64,000 nt of DNA from Acinetobacter sp. SAAs474 (GCF_032823475.1 NZ_CP127915.1:2852001-2916000), one strand, 5' to 3'. Counted from the stretch's first letter, positions 20,724-31,509 are shown. The notes: generated by a model from the letters alone, not told the origin. Made by a program: numbers and translations.

Positions 20724-21713
20724 TTAGGTTTGAATATTTTTTTGATTAAGATATCGTGTTAATTGAGCAATTAACTTGGTGGTTGGCATTGGCACTGCAT
20801 AAACAGCGGCCAATTCCAGTACTGCATCGATAATATTGGTTAATTCCAAAGGATTTTTTTTCTGATAGTCATACCACATTGAGGTATATATCGGTCCCAT
20901 ATCTGCACCTAAGCTTAAAAAAGTACATGGATCAATCTTAATTCTGGCACCATAACTGGCAGCAACCTGACGTACTTCCTGTGTGATATTTAAAGCAATA
21001 TCACGCAAATAAGGATGTGCATAAATATCACTTAAAGTAGCTGAGGCAATGACAGATAAAGGATTGGAACTTAAATTTGCCATCACTTTTGTCCAAATTT
21101 GATCCCGAATATCTGTACTTTGACGCACTTCTATACCACTCGCGATAAATAACTGACTTAACTGTGCTAAACGCTCAGACATTTGTTGGTTTGGCTCACC
21201 TAGAATTAATAGGTAAGGATTATGGGAGCTCACTTGTCCATAAGCTTCAAGTTGTGCTGTAATAAATACCACAGCACCGATTAAATGCGCTAAAGGAAAA
21301 GTTTTGATCAATTCACCATCGGGATCTAATGTTTTAATGTGATTGATCTGAGTCGATGTATCTTGATAAAAATACCAAAATGGTACGCCATTAATCAGCG
21401 GAATAACGACAGTTTGTGGATGCAACATCGTGTGTAAATGCTTGCTAATTTGTGTCAATGCATCAAATTTGGTACAAATAAAAATATAGTCTTGTACTTC
21501 CAACACACTTGGGCACTCAACAACTTGAAACGGATAAACCTGATATTCACCTGTAAGATCTTTTAAGCGAATTCCATGCGCTTCAAGTACCTGTTTATTT
21601 TGACCACGGGCAATCAGACTCACCGCTGAGTAGCCTGCTAAAATCAGTCTTGCCGCGACCACACAGCCAATCGCACCTGCACCATATATCGCAATTTTTA
21701 AATCCTTTTGCAT
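20724..21713 (-). CDS. 2-dehydropantoate 2-reductase (ApbA/PanE) family protein
   Basis: This 329-aa NADP-dependent 2-hydroxyacid/2-oxoacid oxidoreductase has the N-terminal motif IAIYGAGAIGCVVAARL. The C-terminal helical domain contains KVMANLSSNPLSVIA, with the family's Lys and Asn. The family includes true ketopantoate reductases and many catabolic paralogs. Its location in an uptake/catabolic operon suggests the latter. ATGs at 21716 and 21713 follow GGGAG; the second has better spacing. Which 2-oxo acid it handles is unknown. Confidence 0.82.
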   Translation of the reverse strand: MQKDLKIAIYGAGAIGCVVAARLILAGYSAVSLIARGQNKQVLEAHGIRLKDLTGEYQVYPFQVVECPSVLEVQDYIFICTKFDALTQISKHLHTMLHPQTVVIPLINGVPFWYFYQDTSTQINHIKTLDPDGELIKTFPLAHLIGAVVFITAQLEAYGQVSSHNPYLLILGEPNQQMSERLAQLSQLFIASGIEVRQSTDIRDQIWTKVMANLSSNPLSVIASATLSDIYAHPYLRDIALNITQEVRQVAASYGARIKIDPCTFLSLGADMGPIYTSMWYDYQKKNPLELTNIIDAVLELAAVYAVPMPTTKLIAQLTRYLNQKNIQT

Positions 21714-21734
21714 CATGCACTCCCAGCAAGGCGA

Positions 21735-22508
21735 CTAAATCGTCATCACATCTTGATGTTTGCTGTTAATCCCCAAGTAGCTTTCAATAATGCGTGGATC
21801 TTCAACCAGATCGGCACCAGCCCCCTGCATAGAAAGCTCTCCCATTTCCAGTACATAGGCATAATCCGCCAGTTTTAATGCCGCACGTGCATTTTGCTCT
21901 ACCAATAAAATGGATACACCTTGACCACGTAATTGATCAATCACTTTAAATATTTCACGTGTAATTAAAGGCGCTAATCCTAAACTTGGCTCATCGAGCA
22001 TCAATAATTTCGGCTTGGCCATCAAGGCACGTCCCACTGCAAGCATTTGGCGTTCACCACCGGATAATGTTCCCGCTTGTTGCATTCTGCGCTCTTTTAA
22101 CCGGGGAAAAATATGATAAACCTGATCCAGCGTTTCTTTTAGACTCCGATCACCATGACGATAGCGCTGAAAAGCACCAAGCATCAAATTATCTTCAATG
22201 CTCATCGAACCAAATAACTCACGCTTTTCTGGTACTAACCCCAAACCACGAATAACCATTTTCTCAATCGGAGGCGATTGTTCAATATGACCATCAAATT
22301 CAATCTGACCCTTAGAACCCAAAACCCCCATAATGGCTGAGAGTAATGTGGTTTTTCCAGCACCATTAGGTCCAACTACCGATACAATTTGGCCTTCATT
22401 GACGCGCATGTTAAAGTTCATCAATGCTTCAACTTTGCCATAAGCAACAGTTAAATTTTGCACTTCCAATAATGGCTTACCCTGCATATTTTGTTGTACA
22501 ATTTTCAT
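21735..22508 (-). CDS. Branched-chain-type ABC transporter ATP-binding protein (LivF-like)
   Basis: This 257-aa ATPase subunit has Walker A GPNGAGKTT, signature LSGGERQM and Walker B LLMLDEPSLGLAP. It matches LivF/UrtE by length and by the VPEKRELFGSMSIEDNL segment. Its ATG overlaps the livMG stop by 4 bp (ATGA), giving translational coupling. It powers import by the LivH-LivM permease pair. Confidence 0.9.
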   Translation of the reverse strand: MKIVQQNMQGKPLLEVQNLTVAYGKVEALMNFNMRVNEGQIVSVVGPNGAGKTTLLSAIMGVLGSKGQIEFDGHIEQSPPIEKMVIRGLGLVPEKRELFGSMSIEDNLMLGAFQRYRHGDRSLKETLDQVYHIFPRLKERRMQQAGTLSGGERQMLAVGRALMAKPKLLMLDEPSLGLAPLITREIFKVIDQLRGQGVSILLVEQNARAALKLADYAYVLEMGELSMQGAGADLVEDPRIIESYLGINSKHQDVMTI

Positions 22509-24307
22509 GCTACACCTCCAAGATAGGCCTCTAATACAGCATCATTTTTTTGAATTTCATCTGGCAGACCTTCAGCAATTTTTTCACCAAACTCCATGAC
22601 CACCACACGATCTGCAAGATTCATCACGAAATCCATATCATGTTCAACCAATAAAATCGCCATTCCTTCTGCACGCAGGCGACTTAATAAATCTGCCAGG
22701 GCTTGCTTTTCTTTAAATCGTAATCCAGCAGCAGGTTCATCTAACAACAATAAAGATGGTCGGGCACACAGTGCACGTGCAATTTCAACAATACGTTGTT
22801 GCCCAAGTGCCAAGCTGCCAGCTTCACTATATAAATATTCACCCAATCCAACCCGCTCTAGCTGATACTTTGCTTCATTTAAGAGTTGATTTTCTTCATG
22901 ACGATCCAAATGTAACATTGAGGATAAAATACCGCGCTGGCCACGTAGATGTGCACCAATGACTACATTTTCCAATACCGTCATTTCTGGTAATATTTTG
23001 ACATGTTGAAAGGTACGACTCAGACCAAGCCGTGCAATCTCACGAGATGGAATACCATTAATTTTTTGTCCATTAAATACAATATCGCCACTGGTCGGAA
23101 TATCGACCCCTGAAATTTGATTAAACATGGTACTTTTTCCTGCACCATTTGGACCAATTAAGGCCAAAACTTCTCCAGCATGAATATTTAAACTCATGTT
23201 GTGATTTGCCGTTAAGCCACCAAATTTTTTAGTAATATTTTTAACTTCTAAAATGAGTGTACCTGCTGCTGGTAATGGCGTAACTGCTAAACGCTGCTCA
23301 ACAGGATGAATGACAATATGTGAATCTGTTGGTTGTAAAAATTTAGGCATAAACTTACATAGATATGGCCATAATCCTGAAGGTGCTCTTTGCATTAATA
23401 CAATAATAATAATCGCAAAAACAATCGTTTCATAATGCCCTTCACTCCCCAGAATCATCGGCAAGAGATCTTGTAACCATTGACGCATCATGGTGAAAAT
23501 GCCCGCGCCTAAAATGGCTCCCCAAACATTCCCAACACCACCCAACAACGCCATAAACAAATAATCAATACCCATTTGTAAACCAAATGGTGTTGGATTG
23601 ATAAATGTTTGCGTATGGGCATATAACCAGCCTGATATTGAAGCAAAAATTGAAGCAATTAGAAAAACGATCAACTTAGATCTAAAGGTATTTACGCCCA
23701 TAGATTCAGCCATAATTTGACCACCTTTTAATGCTCTAATTGCACGACCTTCACGTGAATTTAATAAGTTTTTGGTCAAAAAGATGGCCATAAAGACAAT
23801 CAGCCAAATTAAATAAAACATTTTATTATTGGTATCAAGCACATAATGAGCAATCGAAATACTTGGAATATTAGAAATCCCTGAATGTCCTCCCAGTCCA
23901 TCTAAAGTAGAGAAGAAATAGTACAGCGAAATTCCCCAAGCAATTGTACCTAAAGGCAGATAATGTCCAGATAACTTTAAAGTTAAACTGCCGACAAGTA
24001 ATGCTGAGACTACGGTAATAATCAAACCCAGTAACAAACCCAGCCAAGTGCTACCATTTGCCCATGCCAAGTAAACTGGCAGTTGTTCTGTGACACATAA
24101 ATAGGCCGTTGCATAGGCACCAATCCCGACCAATGCTGCCTGACCAAAACTCGTCATTCCTCCCACACCCGTCAACAGAACCAATCCCAGAACTACTAAG
24201 GCATTAAGACCAATATAATTTAATAATGTCACCTGATACGTCGGTAATATAAAAGGACAAACCAACATCAAAATAATAAATATCAAAATTAAATATTTCG
24301 ATTTCAT
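22505..24307 (-). CDS. Fused LivM-LivG permease/ATP-binding protein
   Basis: This 600-aa natural fusion joins two importer parts. Residues 1 to about 325 form a LivM-type permease with 8-10 membrane segments and the LLGGVGNVWGAILGA loop. Residues from about 345 form a LivG-type ATPase with Walker A GPNGAGKST, signature LALGQQRIVEIARAL and Walker B LLLLDEPAAGL. Fusions of this kind occur in aromatic-acid and amide importers. Both neighbours overlap it by 4 bp. No frameshift is involved: one continuous reading frame covers both parts. Confidence 0.9.
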   Translation of the reverse strand: MKSKYLILIFIILMLVCPFILPTYQVTLLNYIGLNALVVLGLVLLTGVGGMTSFGQAALVGIGAYATAYLCVTEQLPVYLAWANGSTWLGLLLGLIITVVSALLVGSLTLKLSGHYLPLGTIAWGISLYYFFSTLDGLGGHSGISNIPSISIAHYVLDTNNKMFYLIWLIVFMAIFLTKNLLNSREGRAIRALKGGQIMAESMGVNTFRSKLIVFLIASIFASISGWLYAHTQTFINPTPFGLQMGIDYLFMALLGGVGNVWGAILGAGIFTMMRQWLQDLLPMILGSEGHYETIVFAIIIIVLMQRAPSGLWPYLCKFMPKFLQPTDSHIVIHPVEQRLAVTPLPAAGTLILEVKNITKKFGGLTANHNMSLNIHAGEVLALIGPNGAGKSTMFNQISGVDIPTSGDIVFNGQKINGIPSREIARLGLSRTFQHVKILPEMTVLENVVIGAHLRGQRGILSSMLHLDRHEENQLLNEAKYQLERVGLGEYLYSEAGSLALGQQRIVEIARALCARPSLLLLDEPAAGLRFKEKQALADLLSRLRAEGMAILLVEHDMDFVMNLADRVVVMEFGEKIAEGLPDEIQKNDAVLEAYLGGVA

Positions 24308-25341
24308 TCTTCATCCTCCTCAACCTGACGTGAAGTTAAAGATTTCCATAATAGAAATGGAATAATTAAAGTAAAAACAATAATTTCTTTATAATCACTT
24401 GCCCAAAACATCGAAAATGCTTCAATCAAACCCACCACGACTGAACCAATCGCTGCAATTGGAAAACTGATTAGGCCACCAATAATCGCACCAACAAAAC
24501 CTTTTAAACTGATAATAAAACCAGAGTCATAGTACAGTGTGGTCATCGGCGCAATTAAAATACCTGATAGTGCGCCGATAAAAGCCGCGACGGCAAAGGT
24601 AATTTTTCCCGCAAATAAAGGAGAAATTCCCATTAATTGAGCACCGATACGATTTACTGCAGTCGCATGGAGTGCTTTTCCATATAATGTTTTTTCAAAG
24701 AAATACCAGAACAGTATGATCATCAATATAAAGGTCAACAAAATAATGATTGTTTGACTACTAATGATTAAACTTCCTAATTCAAATGTTTCCGTACTAA
24801 ATGGCGTGGTTTGTGCACCATCTGGGCCAAAAATCAATAAGCCAATCCCGACCAGTACAACATGAACTGCAATAGAAACAATCAGTAAAACTAATGATTT
24901 GGCAGCAACAAGTGGTTGAAAAAATGTTCGATAAATTTGTGGACCAAGTGGTGTAATTACAGCCAGCGTAAATAGAATCTGTAATAACATTGGCATCGTT
25001 GCCAATGGCAATTGATACATCGCGATAATTAATGCAATCACATATATACCGCTCAGTAGTGACAGTTTTTTATTAAAATAGGTTCCTGATCGAATAAATG
25101 CATAGAGATCTAATGCTGTATTGACCACATAAAATGCCAGAACCAACCAAACAATTAAACTGGGTGTTCCCATCTGAATAGATGCCAAGGTTAAAGCACC
25201 AAAAACCGTAAACTCTCCCAATGGGATTAATAAAATACGCGTAACAGTAAAAACCAGCAGAATACAAAGTGCTAATAAAGCATAAATTGCACCACTTGTT
25301 ATCCCATCTTGCCCTAAGATTAATGCAATATTCCAATCCAT
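24304..25341 (-). CDS. Branched-chain-type ABC transporter permease (LivH-like)
   Basis: This 345-aa inner-membrane permease has about eight to ten hydrophobic segments. GQDGITSGAIYALLAL near the N terminus and the AFIGALSGILIAPMT and GFVGAIIGGLISFPIAAIG segments towards the C terminus are LivH signatures. It is somewhat longer than typical LivH (about 290-310 aa) because of extra hydrophobic segments near residues 90-135. Its stop overlaps the start of the livMG gene. Confidence 0.88.
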   Translation of the reverse strand: MDWNIALILGQDGITSGAIYALLALCILLVFTVTRILLIPLGEFTVFGALTLASIQMGTPSLIVWLVLAFYVVNTALDLYAFIRSGTYFNKKLSLLSGIYVIALIIAMYQLPLATMPMLLQILFTLAVITPLGPQIYRTFFQPLVAAKSLVLLIVSIAVHVVLVGIGLLIFGPDGAQTTPFSTETFELGSLIISSQTIIILLTFILMIILFWYFFEKTLYGKALHATAVNRIGAQLMGISPLFAGKITFAVAAFIGALSGILIAPMTTLYYDSGFIISLKGFVGAIIGGLISFPIAAIGSVVVGLIEAFSMFWASDYKEIIVFTLIIPFLLWKSLTSRQVEEDEE

Positions 25342-25436
25342 ATCGTCATCCCGACCATTTCTAAAGACAAAGCTGTACTCAAGCGATGATGTTCATCGCT
25401 TAGATTTAAAACAGTAATGTTTAAGTGTTTACGACT

Positions 25437-26579
25437 TTATTTTAGAATTTTCCATTGACCATTTTTCACAATGATCATTTCACGGCCTCGCTTATCAAAT
25501 CCACTATGATCAGCGCGGTTCATGTTATATACACCTTGAGTTCCAGGAAGTTCTTTGGTGTTCTCTAAGGCATCACGTAAAGCTAAACGAAATTCTGCTG
25601 TGCCTGGTTTGGCCTTGGTTAATGCGATTGGCACTGCTTTTTGCAGTAATAATCCAGCATCATAAACATTGGCACCAAATGTTGCAGGGACCTGTTTATA
25701 TTTTGCTTGATAATCTTGGATATACTTTTTGGCAATTGCTTTAGATGGGTGACTGTTTGGAACCTCATCAATCACCAACATTAAGCTGGCAGCTAAAATT
25801 GTATTATCTACTTTTTTCCCACCCATAGTTAAAAATTGATTCAGTGCAGCACCATGGGTTTGATACACTTGTCCACGATAACCACGATCATACAGTGCGA
25901 CTTGTGGCGTTACGGCTGAACTTCCAGGTGCTGCGATTAAAACCGCTTGTGGCTTTTTACTGATTATTTTTAATGCTTGTCCGGTCAAAGAGGTATCTTG
26001 TCGTTGAAAAGACTCACTCGCAACAATACTAATGCCATTCTTTTTCGCCAATACACCGACCACTTTCTTCCAGTTTTCACCATACGGATCTGCGGTACCA
26101 ATAAAACCAAGGGTTTTGATATGACGCTTTACCATGTTTTGGATTAATGCTTCAGCGATAATTTCATCATTCTGAGTGGTTTTAAAGACCCATTTACGTT
26201 GTTCATTCATTGGCATTACAATCGACGATGTACCGACTGGCGCCAGTAATGGCACTTTAGCATTGGCAATGGTGCCAATAACAGCCATCGCATTCGGTGA
26301 TCCAGAAGGACCAATGATTGCATCAACCTTATGCTCTTTAATCAGTTTTTCTACCGCTTTTACAGATGCAGTCGGATCACTTGCATCATCCAATGAAATA
26401 TAACGAACTGTTTCATTTCCCATTTTTTGAGGGAGTAAAGCAATGGTATTTTTTTGTGGGATACCCACCATGGCAACAGGTCCAGAGGATGAAGTCACCA
26501 CACCAATTTTAATTTCAGCACTTACTAAGCCACTGATTGCTAACAAGCTTAATCCAATAAGCGTTTGATTAATTTTCAT
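25437..26579 (-). CDS. Periplasmic substrate-binding protein of the ABC importer (LivK-like)
   Basis: The ATG at 26579 (GGAG 6 bp upstream) gives 380 aa with a Sec signal peptide MKINQTLIGLSLLAISGLVSA. The mature protein is a Leu/Ile/Val-binding-protein fold starting EIKIGVVTSSSGPVAMVG, with IGPSGSPNAMAV and GTADPYGENW segments. This family also binds aromatic acids and amides, and ligand specificity cannot be read here. The gene lies 41 bp after the porin gene and 95 bp before the permease gene. Confidence 0.88.
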   Translation of the reverse strand: MKINQTLIGLSLLAISGLVSAEIKIGVVTSSSGPVAMVGIPQKNTIALLPQKMGNETVRYISLDDASDPTASVKAVEKLIKEHKVDAIIGPSGSPNAMAVIGTIANAKVPLLAPVGTSSIVMPMNEQRKWVFKTTQNDEIIAEALIQNMVKRHIKTLGFIGTADPYGENWKKVVGVLAKKNGISIVASESFQRQDTSLTGQALKIISKKPQAVLIAAPGSSAVTPQVALYDRGYRGQVYQTHGAALNQFLTMGGKKVDNTILAASLMLVIDEVPNSHPSKAIAKKYIQDYQAKYKQVPATFGANVYDAGLLLQKAVPIALTKAKPGTAEFRLALRDALENTKELPGTQGVYNMNRADHSGFDKRGREMIIVKNGQWKILK

Positions 26580-26620
26580 ATTTTTCTCCAACTTCATGTT
26601 CCATATGAATGAATGGTGAT

Positions 26621-27892
26621 TTAAAATTTATAGGTATAACTGGTAATAATACGATTTTCGTTAAAATCAGTGCCTGAGGTATTTCCTGCACCATATTTTG
26701 TTGTGGTACGAATATGACGCCACTCTAAGCCTAAGCCTTTTAACATGCCTTCAGGTACGACATATCCTAAAATCAAATTGGCTTCAGTTTCAGTATTGTC
26801 TTTAAAATTTGGTCTTGAAATTTTAGAACCATGTAAATAACGTGCAGTTGCTCTAAATCCTGGTAAACCAATATCCTTAAAATCATAAGAATAGAGTGCA
26901 TGCCAAGTGAGTTCATTGGGTTTGATAAAACCGAGTAAAGACCAAGTTTGTAAATAAGGCTGTGGTGCATAGCCTGCTAAAGTTGGAAACATACTATCGC
27001 CATTATTTTTTTGCACTCCGGCAGTCAGTGTATGTGCACCATTTAACAGCGTCACTTGCCCACCTAAACTATCACTATCAATTTTTCCATAATAAGCATC
27101 TCCTGCTTCAGAGTTATTGAAATAACGTGCATCAAATTTTAGCTTTGAAGGGCCAAGATTAAGGCTATAGGCTAAATTCAGATAGTGCTGTTGATAAATA
27201 TCTTCCAACTGTGCATACCAGTACGATCCACTCAAGTTGGGTTTGAAATTGTAATCAAAACCGATATAGTTCAGACCATCACTTTCATAACGGGGTACAT
27301 TGGCTGCAACAGAAAGACTTAATTTTTCATAACGATCATCATTACGTGCATTAATCCGTGTAATTCGACCCGCAGAAAATTTTAGATTCTTAATTGCCTT
27401 ACTTTCAAAAGCAAGCCCCTCATAGGTGGTCACCAATTGACGAGAGTCATCAATATAGACCACAGGCGTACGAGGCAGTAATTCACCGATACGTAATTCC
27501 GAGTCTTTATATTTAAATTTAAGGGTTGCACCAAATTTAGTATAATCTCGATCCTGTCGCCCCTTATTGCTATTAAATGGCAATACCGTATCTGGACGTT
27601 CATCATTATGATCGGATAAACGTAAGGCATATTGTACGCCAGCGTCCAGTCCAACCTGTAAAGGGGTATCGGTATATCCTGAATTAAAACGTAATGTCAC
27701 CCCTTGTGACCAACTGCCAAGATTTGGATTGGGTGAATCCTTAAAATCTCGCTCTAAATAAAAATTTCTTAAATATACGCTGGTTTCACTATTTTCAATA
27801 AATCCAGCAATGGCAACCTCACTACCACATAAGCCAATGAGTACACATACTGAATAGGTTTTGATTAACCCTTTTTTCATCATTATTTTCAT
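26621..27892 (-). CDS. OprD-family outer membrane porin
   Basis: About 423 aa from the ATG at 27892; ATGs at 27883 and 27880 are alternatives and no strong ribosome binding site decides. A signal peptide ends near EVAIAG. The mature protein begins FIENSETSVYLRNFYLERDF, the usual OprD start, then alternates beta strands and ends in YTYKF, the aromatic C terminus of barrel proteins. OprD/BenF-type porins import small carboxylates such as benzoate, vanillate and amino acids. It leads the eight-gene unit, so its ligand is probably the ABC importer's ligand. Confidence 0.87.
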   Translation of the reverse strand: MKIMMKKGLIKTYSVCVLIGLCGSEVAIAGFIENSETSVYLRNFYLERDFKDSPNPNLGSWSQGVTLRFNSGYTDTPLQVGLDAGVQYALRLSDHNDERPDTVLPFNSNKGRQDRDYTKFGATLKFKYKDSELRIGELLPRTPVVYIDDSRQLVTTYEGLAFESKAIKNLKFSAGRITRINARNDDRYEKLSLSVAANVPRYESDGLNYIGFDYNFKPNLSGSYWYAQLEDIYQQHYLNLAYSLNLGPSKLKFDARYFNNSEAGDAYYGKIDSDSLGGQVTLLNGAHTLTAGVQKNNGDSMFPTLAGYAPQPYLQTWSLLGFIKPNELTWHALYSYDFKDIGLPGFRATARYLHGSKISRPNFKDNTETEANLILGYVVPEGMLKGLGLEWRHIRTTTKYGAGNTSGTDFNENRIITSYTYKF

Positions 27893-28067
27893 AGAATATC
27901 CATTTTCTAAAAAACTCATCTATAAACCATCCATGAGCTTAAAAGCCTTTTTTCGCTCGATTTGGCTATAGATCTGTATTCTGACAACGACACATCATGA
28001 GTCTAATCGACAGAATATAAACTAATATTCCAAAATTCCATTTATTTTTCAACTTCATTTTAAGTAT

Positions 28068-28088
28068 ATTTGTATACTCATTACAAAT
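28068..28088. promoter_or_regulatory. Candidate operator upstream of the porin-led operon
   Basis: ATTTGTA (28068-28074), seven bases, then TACAAAT (28082-28088) is a perfect inverted repeat. GTATA-N4-TATAC (28064-28077) overlaps it. It lies about 176 bp upstream of the porin ATG in the 361-bp gap 27893-28253, where no gene is seen. The binding regulator is not known. Confidence 0.45.
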
Positions 28089-28253
28089 AGTTAATAAATA
28101 TCAAAAACTTAAGAATTAAAAGAAAATTTAGATAGATCAGCTAAATTTAAAATAATCATGAACTAAATATCACCAACATCATTAAAACAGTGATTGAAGT
28201 CCGATTATTTATCCAACTCAAACGACATGATGATTTAGTTTGACCCTATTCAT

Positions 28254-29240
<987 letters not shown>

Positions 29241-29277
29241 TCACGTTCTTTCTCAATCATAATTCTGATGTTATGAT

Positions 29278-30231
29278 TTAAATATCGAGAATTAAACAAC
29301 TCGATTTAGCACGTGAACAACACACTAAGATTTGTTCATTACTGGCCTTTTCTTCATCAGTAAAATAAACATCGCGATGATCAATCTCACCTTCGATCAC
29401 ATCACACATACAGGTACCACAGACACCTTGCTCGCAAGACATTTCAATCTCAATCCCCTCACGTGCCAGTGCTTGTAAAATTGTTTCGTCATGATGTACC
29501 GTAATTCTTTTATCACTACGTGCTGCAACCACCTCGAAACAATCACCACTGGTATCAATATCAAGTTGAAAATATTCTTGATGAATTTGTGAGGCTGGAA
29601 AATGTTGGGCTGTGGCTAAATTGACAATCCAGTCCATAAACCCTTGAGGTCCACAGGTATAAATATGACTCTGTGCATCAAGATGCTGTATTGCTGACTG
29701 AAAAAATTCACGATGATTCGCACCTTGTGATTTAAAATGAAATACTGTCGATGATGCAAATATACTATTTTGGATTTCATCAATGAATGCACAGTGCTCA
29801 GGACTTGAACCACAATAATGTAGCTCAAAAGAAGCTCCCTGTGCGGCCAATTGATAGGCCATAGTAATCAAAGGTGTAATACCAATACCACCACCAATTA
29901 AAACAGTATGCTGAGCAGGCAATAACGGAAATAAATTTTTTGGCGCACTAACTTGAAGCTGTGTCCCTACCGTTAAATCATGAAAAGCAGCGATAGAACC
30001 GCCTCTTGATTCAGGATCACGTAAAACTCCTAAACGAAAAACGCCCTTTTGACTTGGATTTTGACACAAGGAATATTGACGGACCATGCCATTGGGTAAA
30101 TAAACATCAATATGTGCACCCGCTTCAACTTGAGGTAATGGCAATGTATTGCTGGACTCAAATTCAATAATGGCAATATTTTCACCTTCAACATGGCGTT
30201 TTTTAACAATCACATCATAATGTGTGGTCAT
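29278..30231 (-). CDS. iacF: Oxygenase reductase with FNR and 2Fe-2S domains (IacF-like)
   Basis: This 317-aa phthalate-dioxygenase-type reductase passes electrons from NAD(P)H to the Rieske oxygenase. The flavin-binding domain contains RQYSLCQNP. The nucleotide-binding GGGIGITPLITMAYQL and the YTCGPQGFMDWI segment follow. The C-terminal plant-type ferredoxin has CEQGVCGTCMC and a final Cys in VCCSRA. It lies between the SDR gene and iacG, matching the electron-transfer gene of iac clusters. Confidence 0.87.
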   Translation of the reverse strand: MTTHYDVIVKKRHVEGENIAIIEFESSNTLPLPQVEAGAHIDVYLPNGMVRQYSLCQNPSQKGVFRLGVLRDPESRGGSIAAFHDLTVGTQLQVSAPKNLFPLLPAQHTVLIGGGIGITPLITMAYQLAAQGASFELHYCGSSPEHCAFIDEIQNSIFASSTVFHFKSQGANHREFFQSAIQHLDAQSHIYTCGPQGFMDWIVNLATAQHFPASQIHQEYFQLDIDTSGDCFEVVAARSDKRITVHHDETILQALAREGIEIEMSCEQGVCGTCMCDVIEGEIDHRDVYFTDEEKASNEQILVCCSRAKSSCLILDI

Positions 30232-30266
30232 AATGATCCCCTTTGATTATACGCAAAGCAGTCTGC

Positions 30267-31004
30267 TTAACGCATAAACAATCCTCCATTGATATCCCAT
30301 GTCGCACCAGTCACAAAACTTGCATTCGGGCTCGCCAATAATGCACAAGTTTCTGCAATAAATTCCATACTTCCCAATGACTTAACAGGAATATTATCAA
30401 TAAATTGTCTCATTCTTTCTTCAGATACCACTCGATGTACAATTACAGACTCCATCGGCCCTGGCGCAATTGCATTCACCGTAACCCCTTGAGCTGCAAA
30501 TTCTTTGGCAAAAATTTTCGTTAAGGTAATGATGGCACCTTTCGTTGCAGCATAATGTGCACCTGTAGCCGTTCCACCATTTTGTCCTGCCAATGAAGCA
30601 ATATTAATGATTCGTCCATATCCTTGCTGGGCCATATACTGCCCGATAATTTGACATGCTTGGAAAGTTCCACGTTGATTCACCTGTGTGACATGATCAA
30701 ATTCTGCTGCACTAATATCTAAAACAGCTGTCGCTTGCGTCACTGTGGCATTATTAATTAATACATCTAATTGACTAAATTTTTGCTCAATCCATTGTCG
30801 TGCAGCATGAAAATCTGCTGGTTGTGAAATATCCAGTTTTAAAGGAAACAGGTGATCTGCATAAGCACTTTGTGCTTTAGCTTGTTCAGCTTTTTCTAAT
30901 GTACTTGCAGATAAAATCACCTGATGACCTTGACTGGCAAAATATTCAGCAATGACTAAACCCAAACCCGATGCAGCACCAGTCACCAAAACAATCTGTT
31001 GCAT
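30267..31004 (-). CDS. iacE: Short-chain dehydrogenase/reductase (IacE-like)
   Basis: This 245-aa classical SDR has the cofactor motif TGAASGLGLVIAEYF, INNATV in the NNAG position, and the catalytic Ser-Tyr-Lys set with YAATKGAI. The C-terminal GATWDINGGLF is typical. In iac clusters an SDR acts on oxidised indole-acetate intermediates. It lies 10 bp after the beta-subunit gene. The function is inferred from the cluster. Confidence 0.83.
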   Translation of the reverse strand: MQQIVLVTGAASGLGLVIAEYFASQGHQVILSASTLEKAEQAKAQSAYADHLFPLKLDISQPADFHAARQWIEQKFSQLDVLINNATVTQATAVLDISAAEFDHVTQVNQRGTFQACQIIGQYMAQQGYGRIINIASLAGQNGGTATGAHYAATKGAIITLTKIFAKEFAAQGVTVNAIAPGPMESVIVHRVVSEERMRQFIDNIPVKSLGSMEFIAETCALLASPNASFVTGATWDINGGLFMR

Positions 31005-31013
31005 ATATGACTC

Positions 31014-31499
31014 CTAAAGAATATAACTGATCCCAGCCAAGGTATCGGTAGAATTAATTAAATTAATAATTTTGCGTTGAATTTTAAATCCAGTTTCAGT
31101 ATCACGAACCAGATGGAATGTAATATCGGCACTATAATGCTTTAAATTTTCCTTACGAAATTCACGTAAATTTTGTGCACAGCGTAATACGATTTCACCG
31201 TCACAATCTTGAAGAATACGGATACGAGAAACACTGCGCACCGTATGTGCACGAGGAGAAGTTGAAATTGCTTCTCCATTCTCGAGACGTTCAACCCGTA
31301 ATTGACGCATATGATGGTTGTCATAGGCATAGTTCAAATGATTTTCATAATCCGTGAGGCTTGGATCAATCGGAATAATATATAGTCCAGCTTCATCCCA
31401 TAACTTTAACCAACTTTCATGCTCAGCATGATCCAACATATCCGCTTCAGCCCAAATAAATGCCGTCACTTGGTTAAATAAATTTAAATCAATATTCAT
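31014..31499 (-). CDS. iacD: Rieske dioxygenase beta subunit (IacD-like)
   Basis: This 161-aa NTF2-fold small subunit belongs to ring-hydroxylating dioxygenases. AFIWAEADMLDHAEHESWLKLW at the N terminus and RVERLENGEAISTSPRAHTVRSVSRI are family features; the first is a little over 20 residues in all, so only its outline is quoted here as AEADMLDHAEHESW. It is structural and pairs with the alpha subunit encoded 10 bp upstream. The GGAGAG ribosome binding site is strong. Confidence 0.87.
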   Translation of the reverse strand: MNIDLNLFNQVTAFIWAEADMLDHAEHESWLKLWDEAGLYIIPIDPSLTDYENHLNYAYDNHHMRQLRVERLENGEAISTSPRAHTVRSVSRIRILQDCDGEIVLRCAQNLREFRKENLKHYSADITFHLVRDTETGFKIQRKIINLINSTDTLAGISYIL

Positions 31500-31509
31500 T
31501 GCTCTCTCC

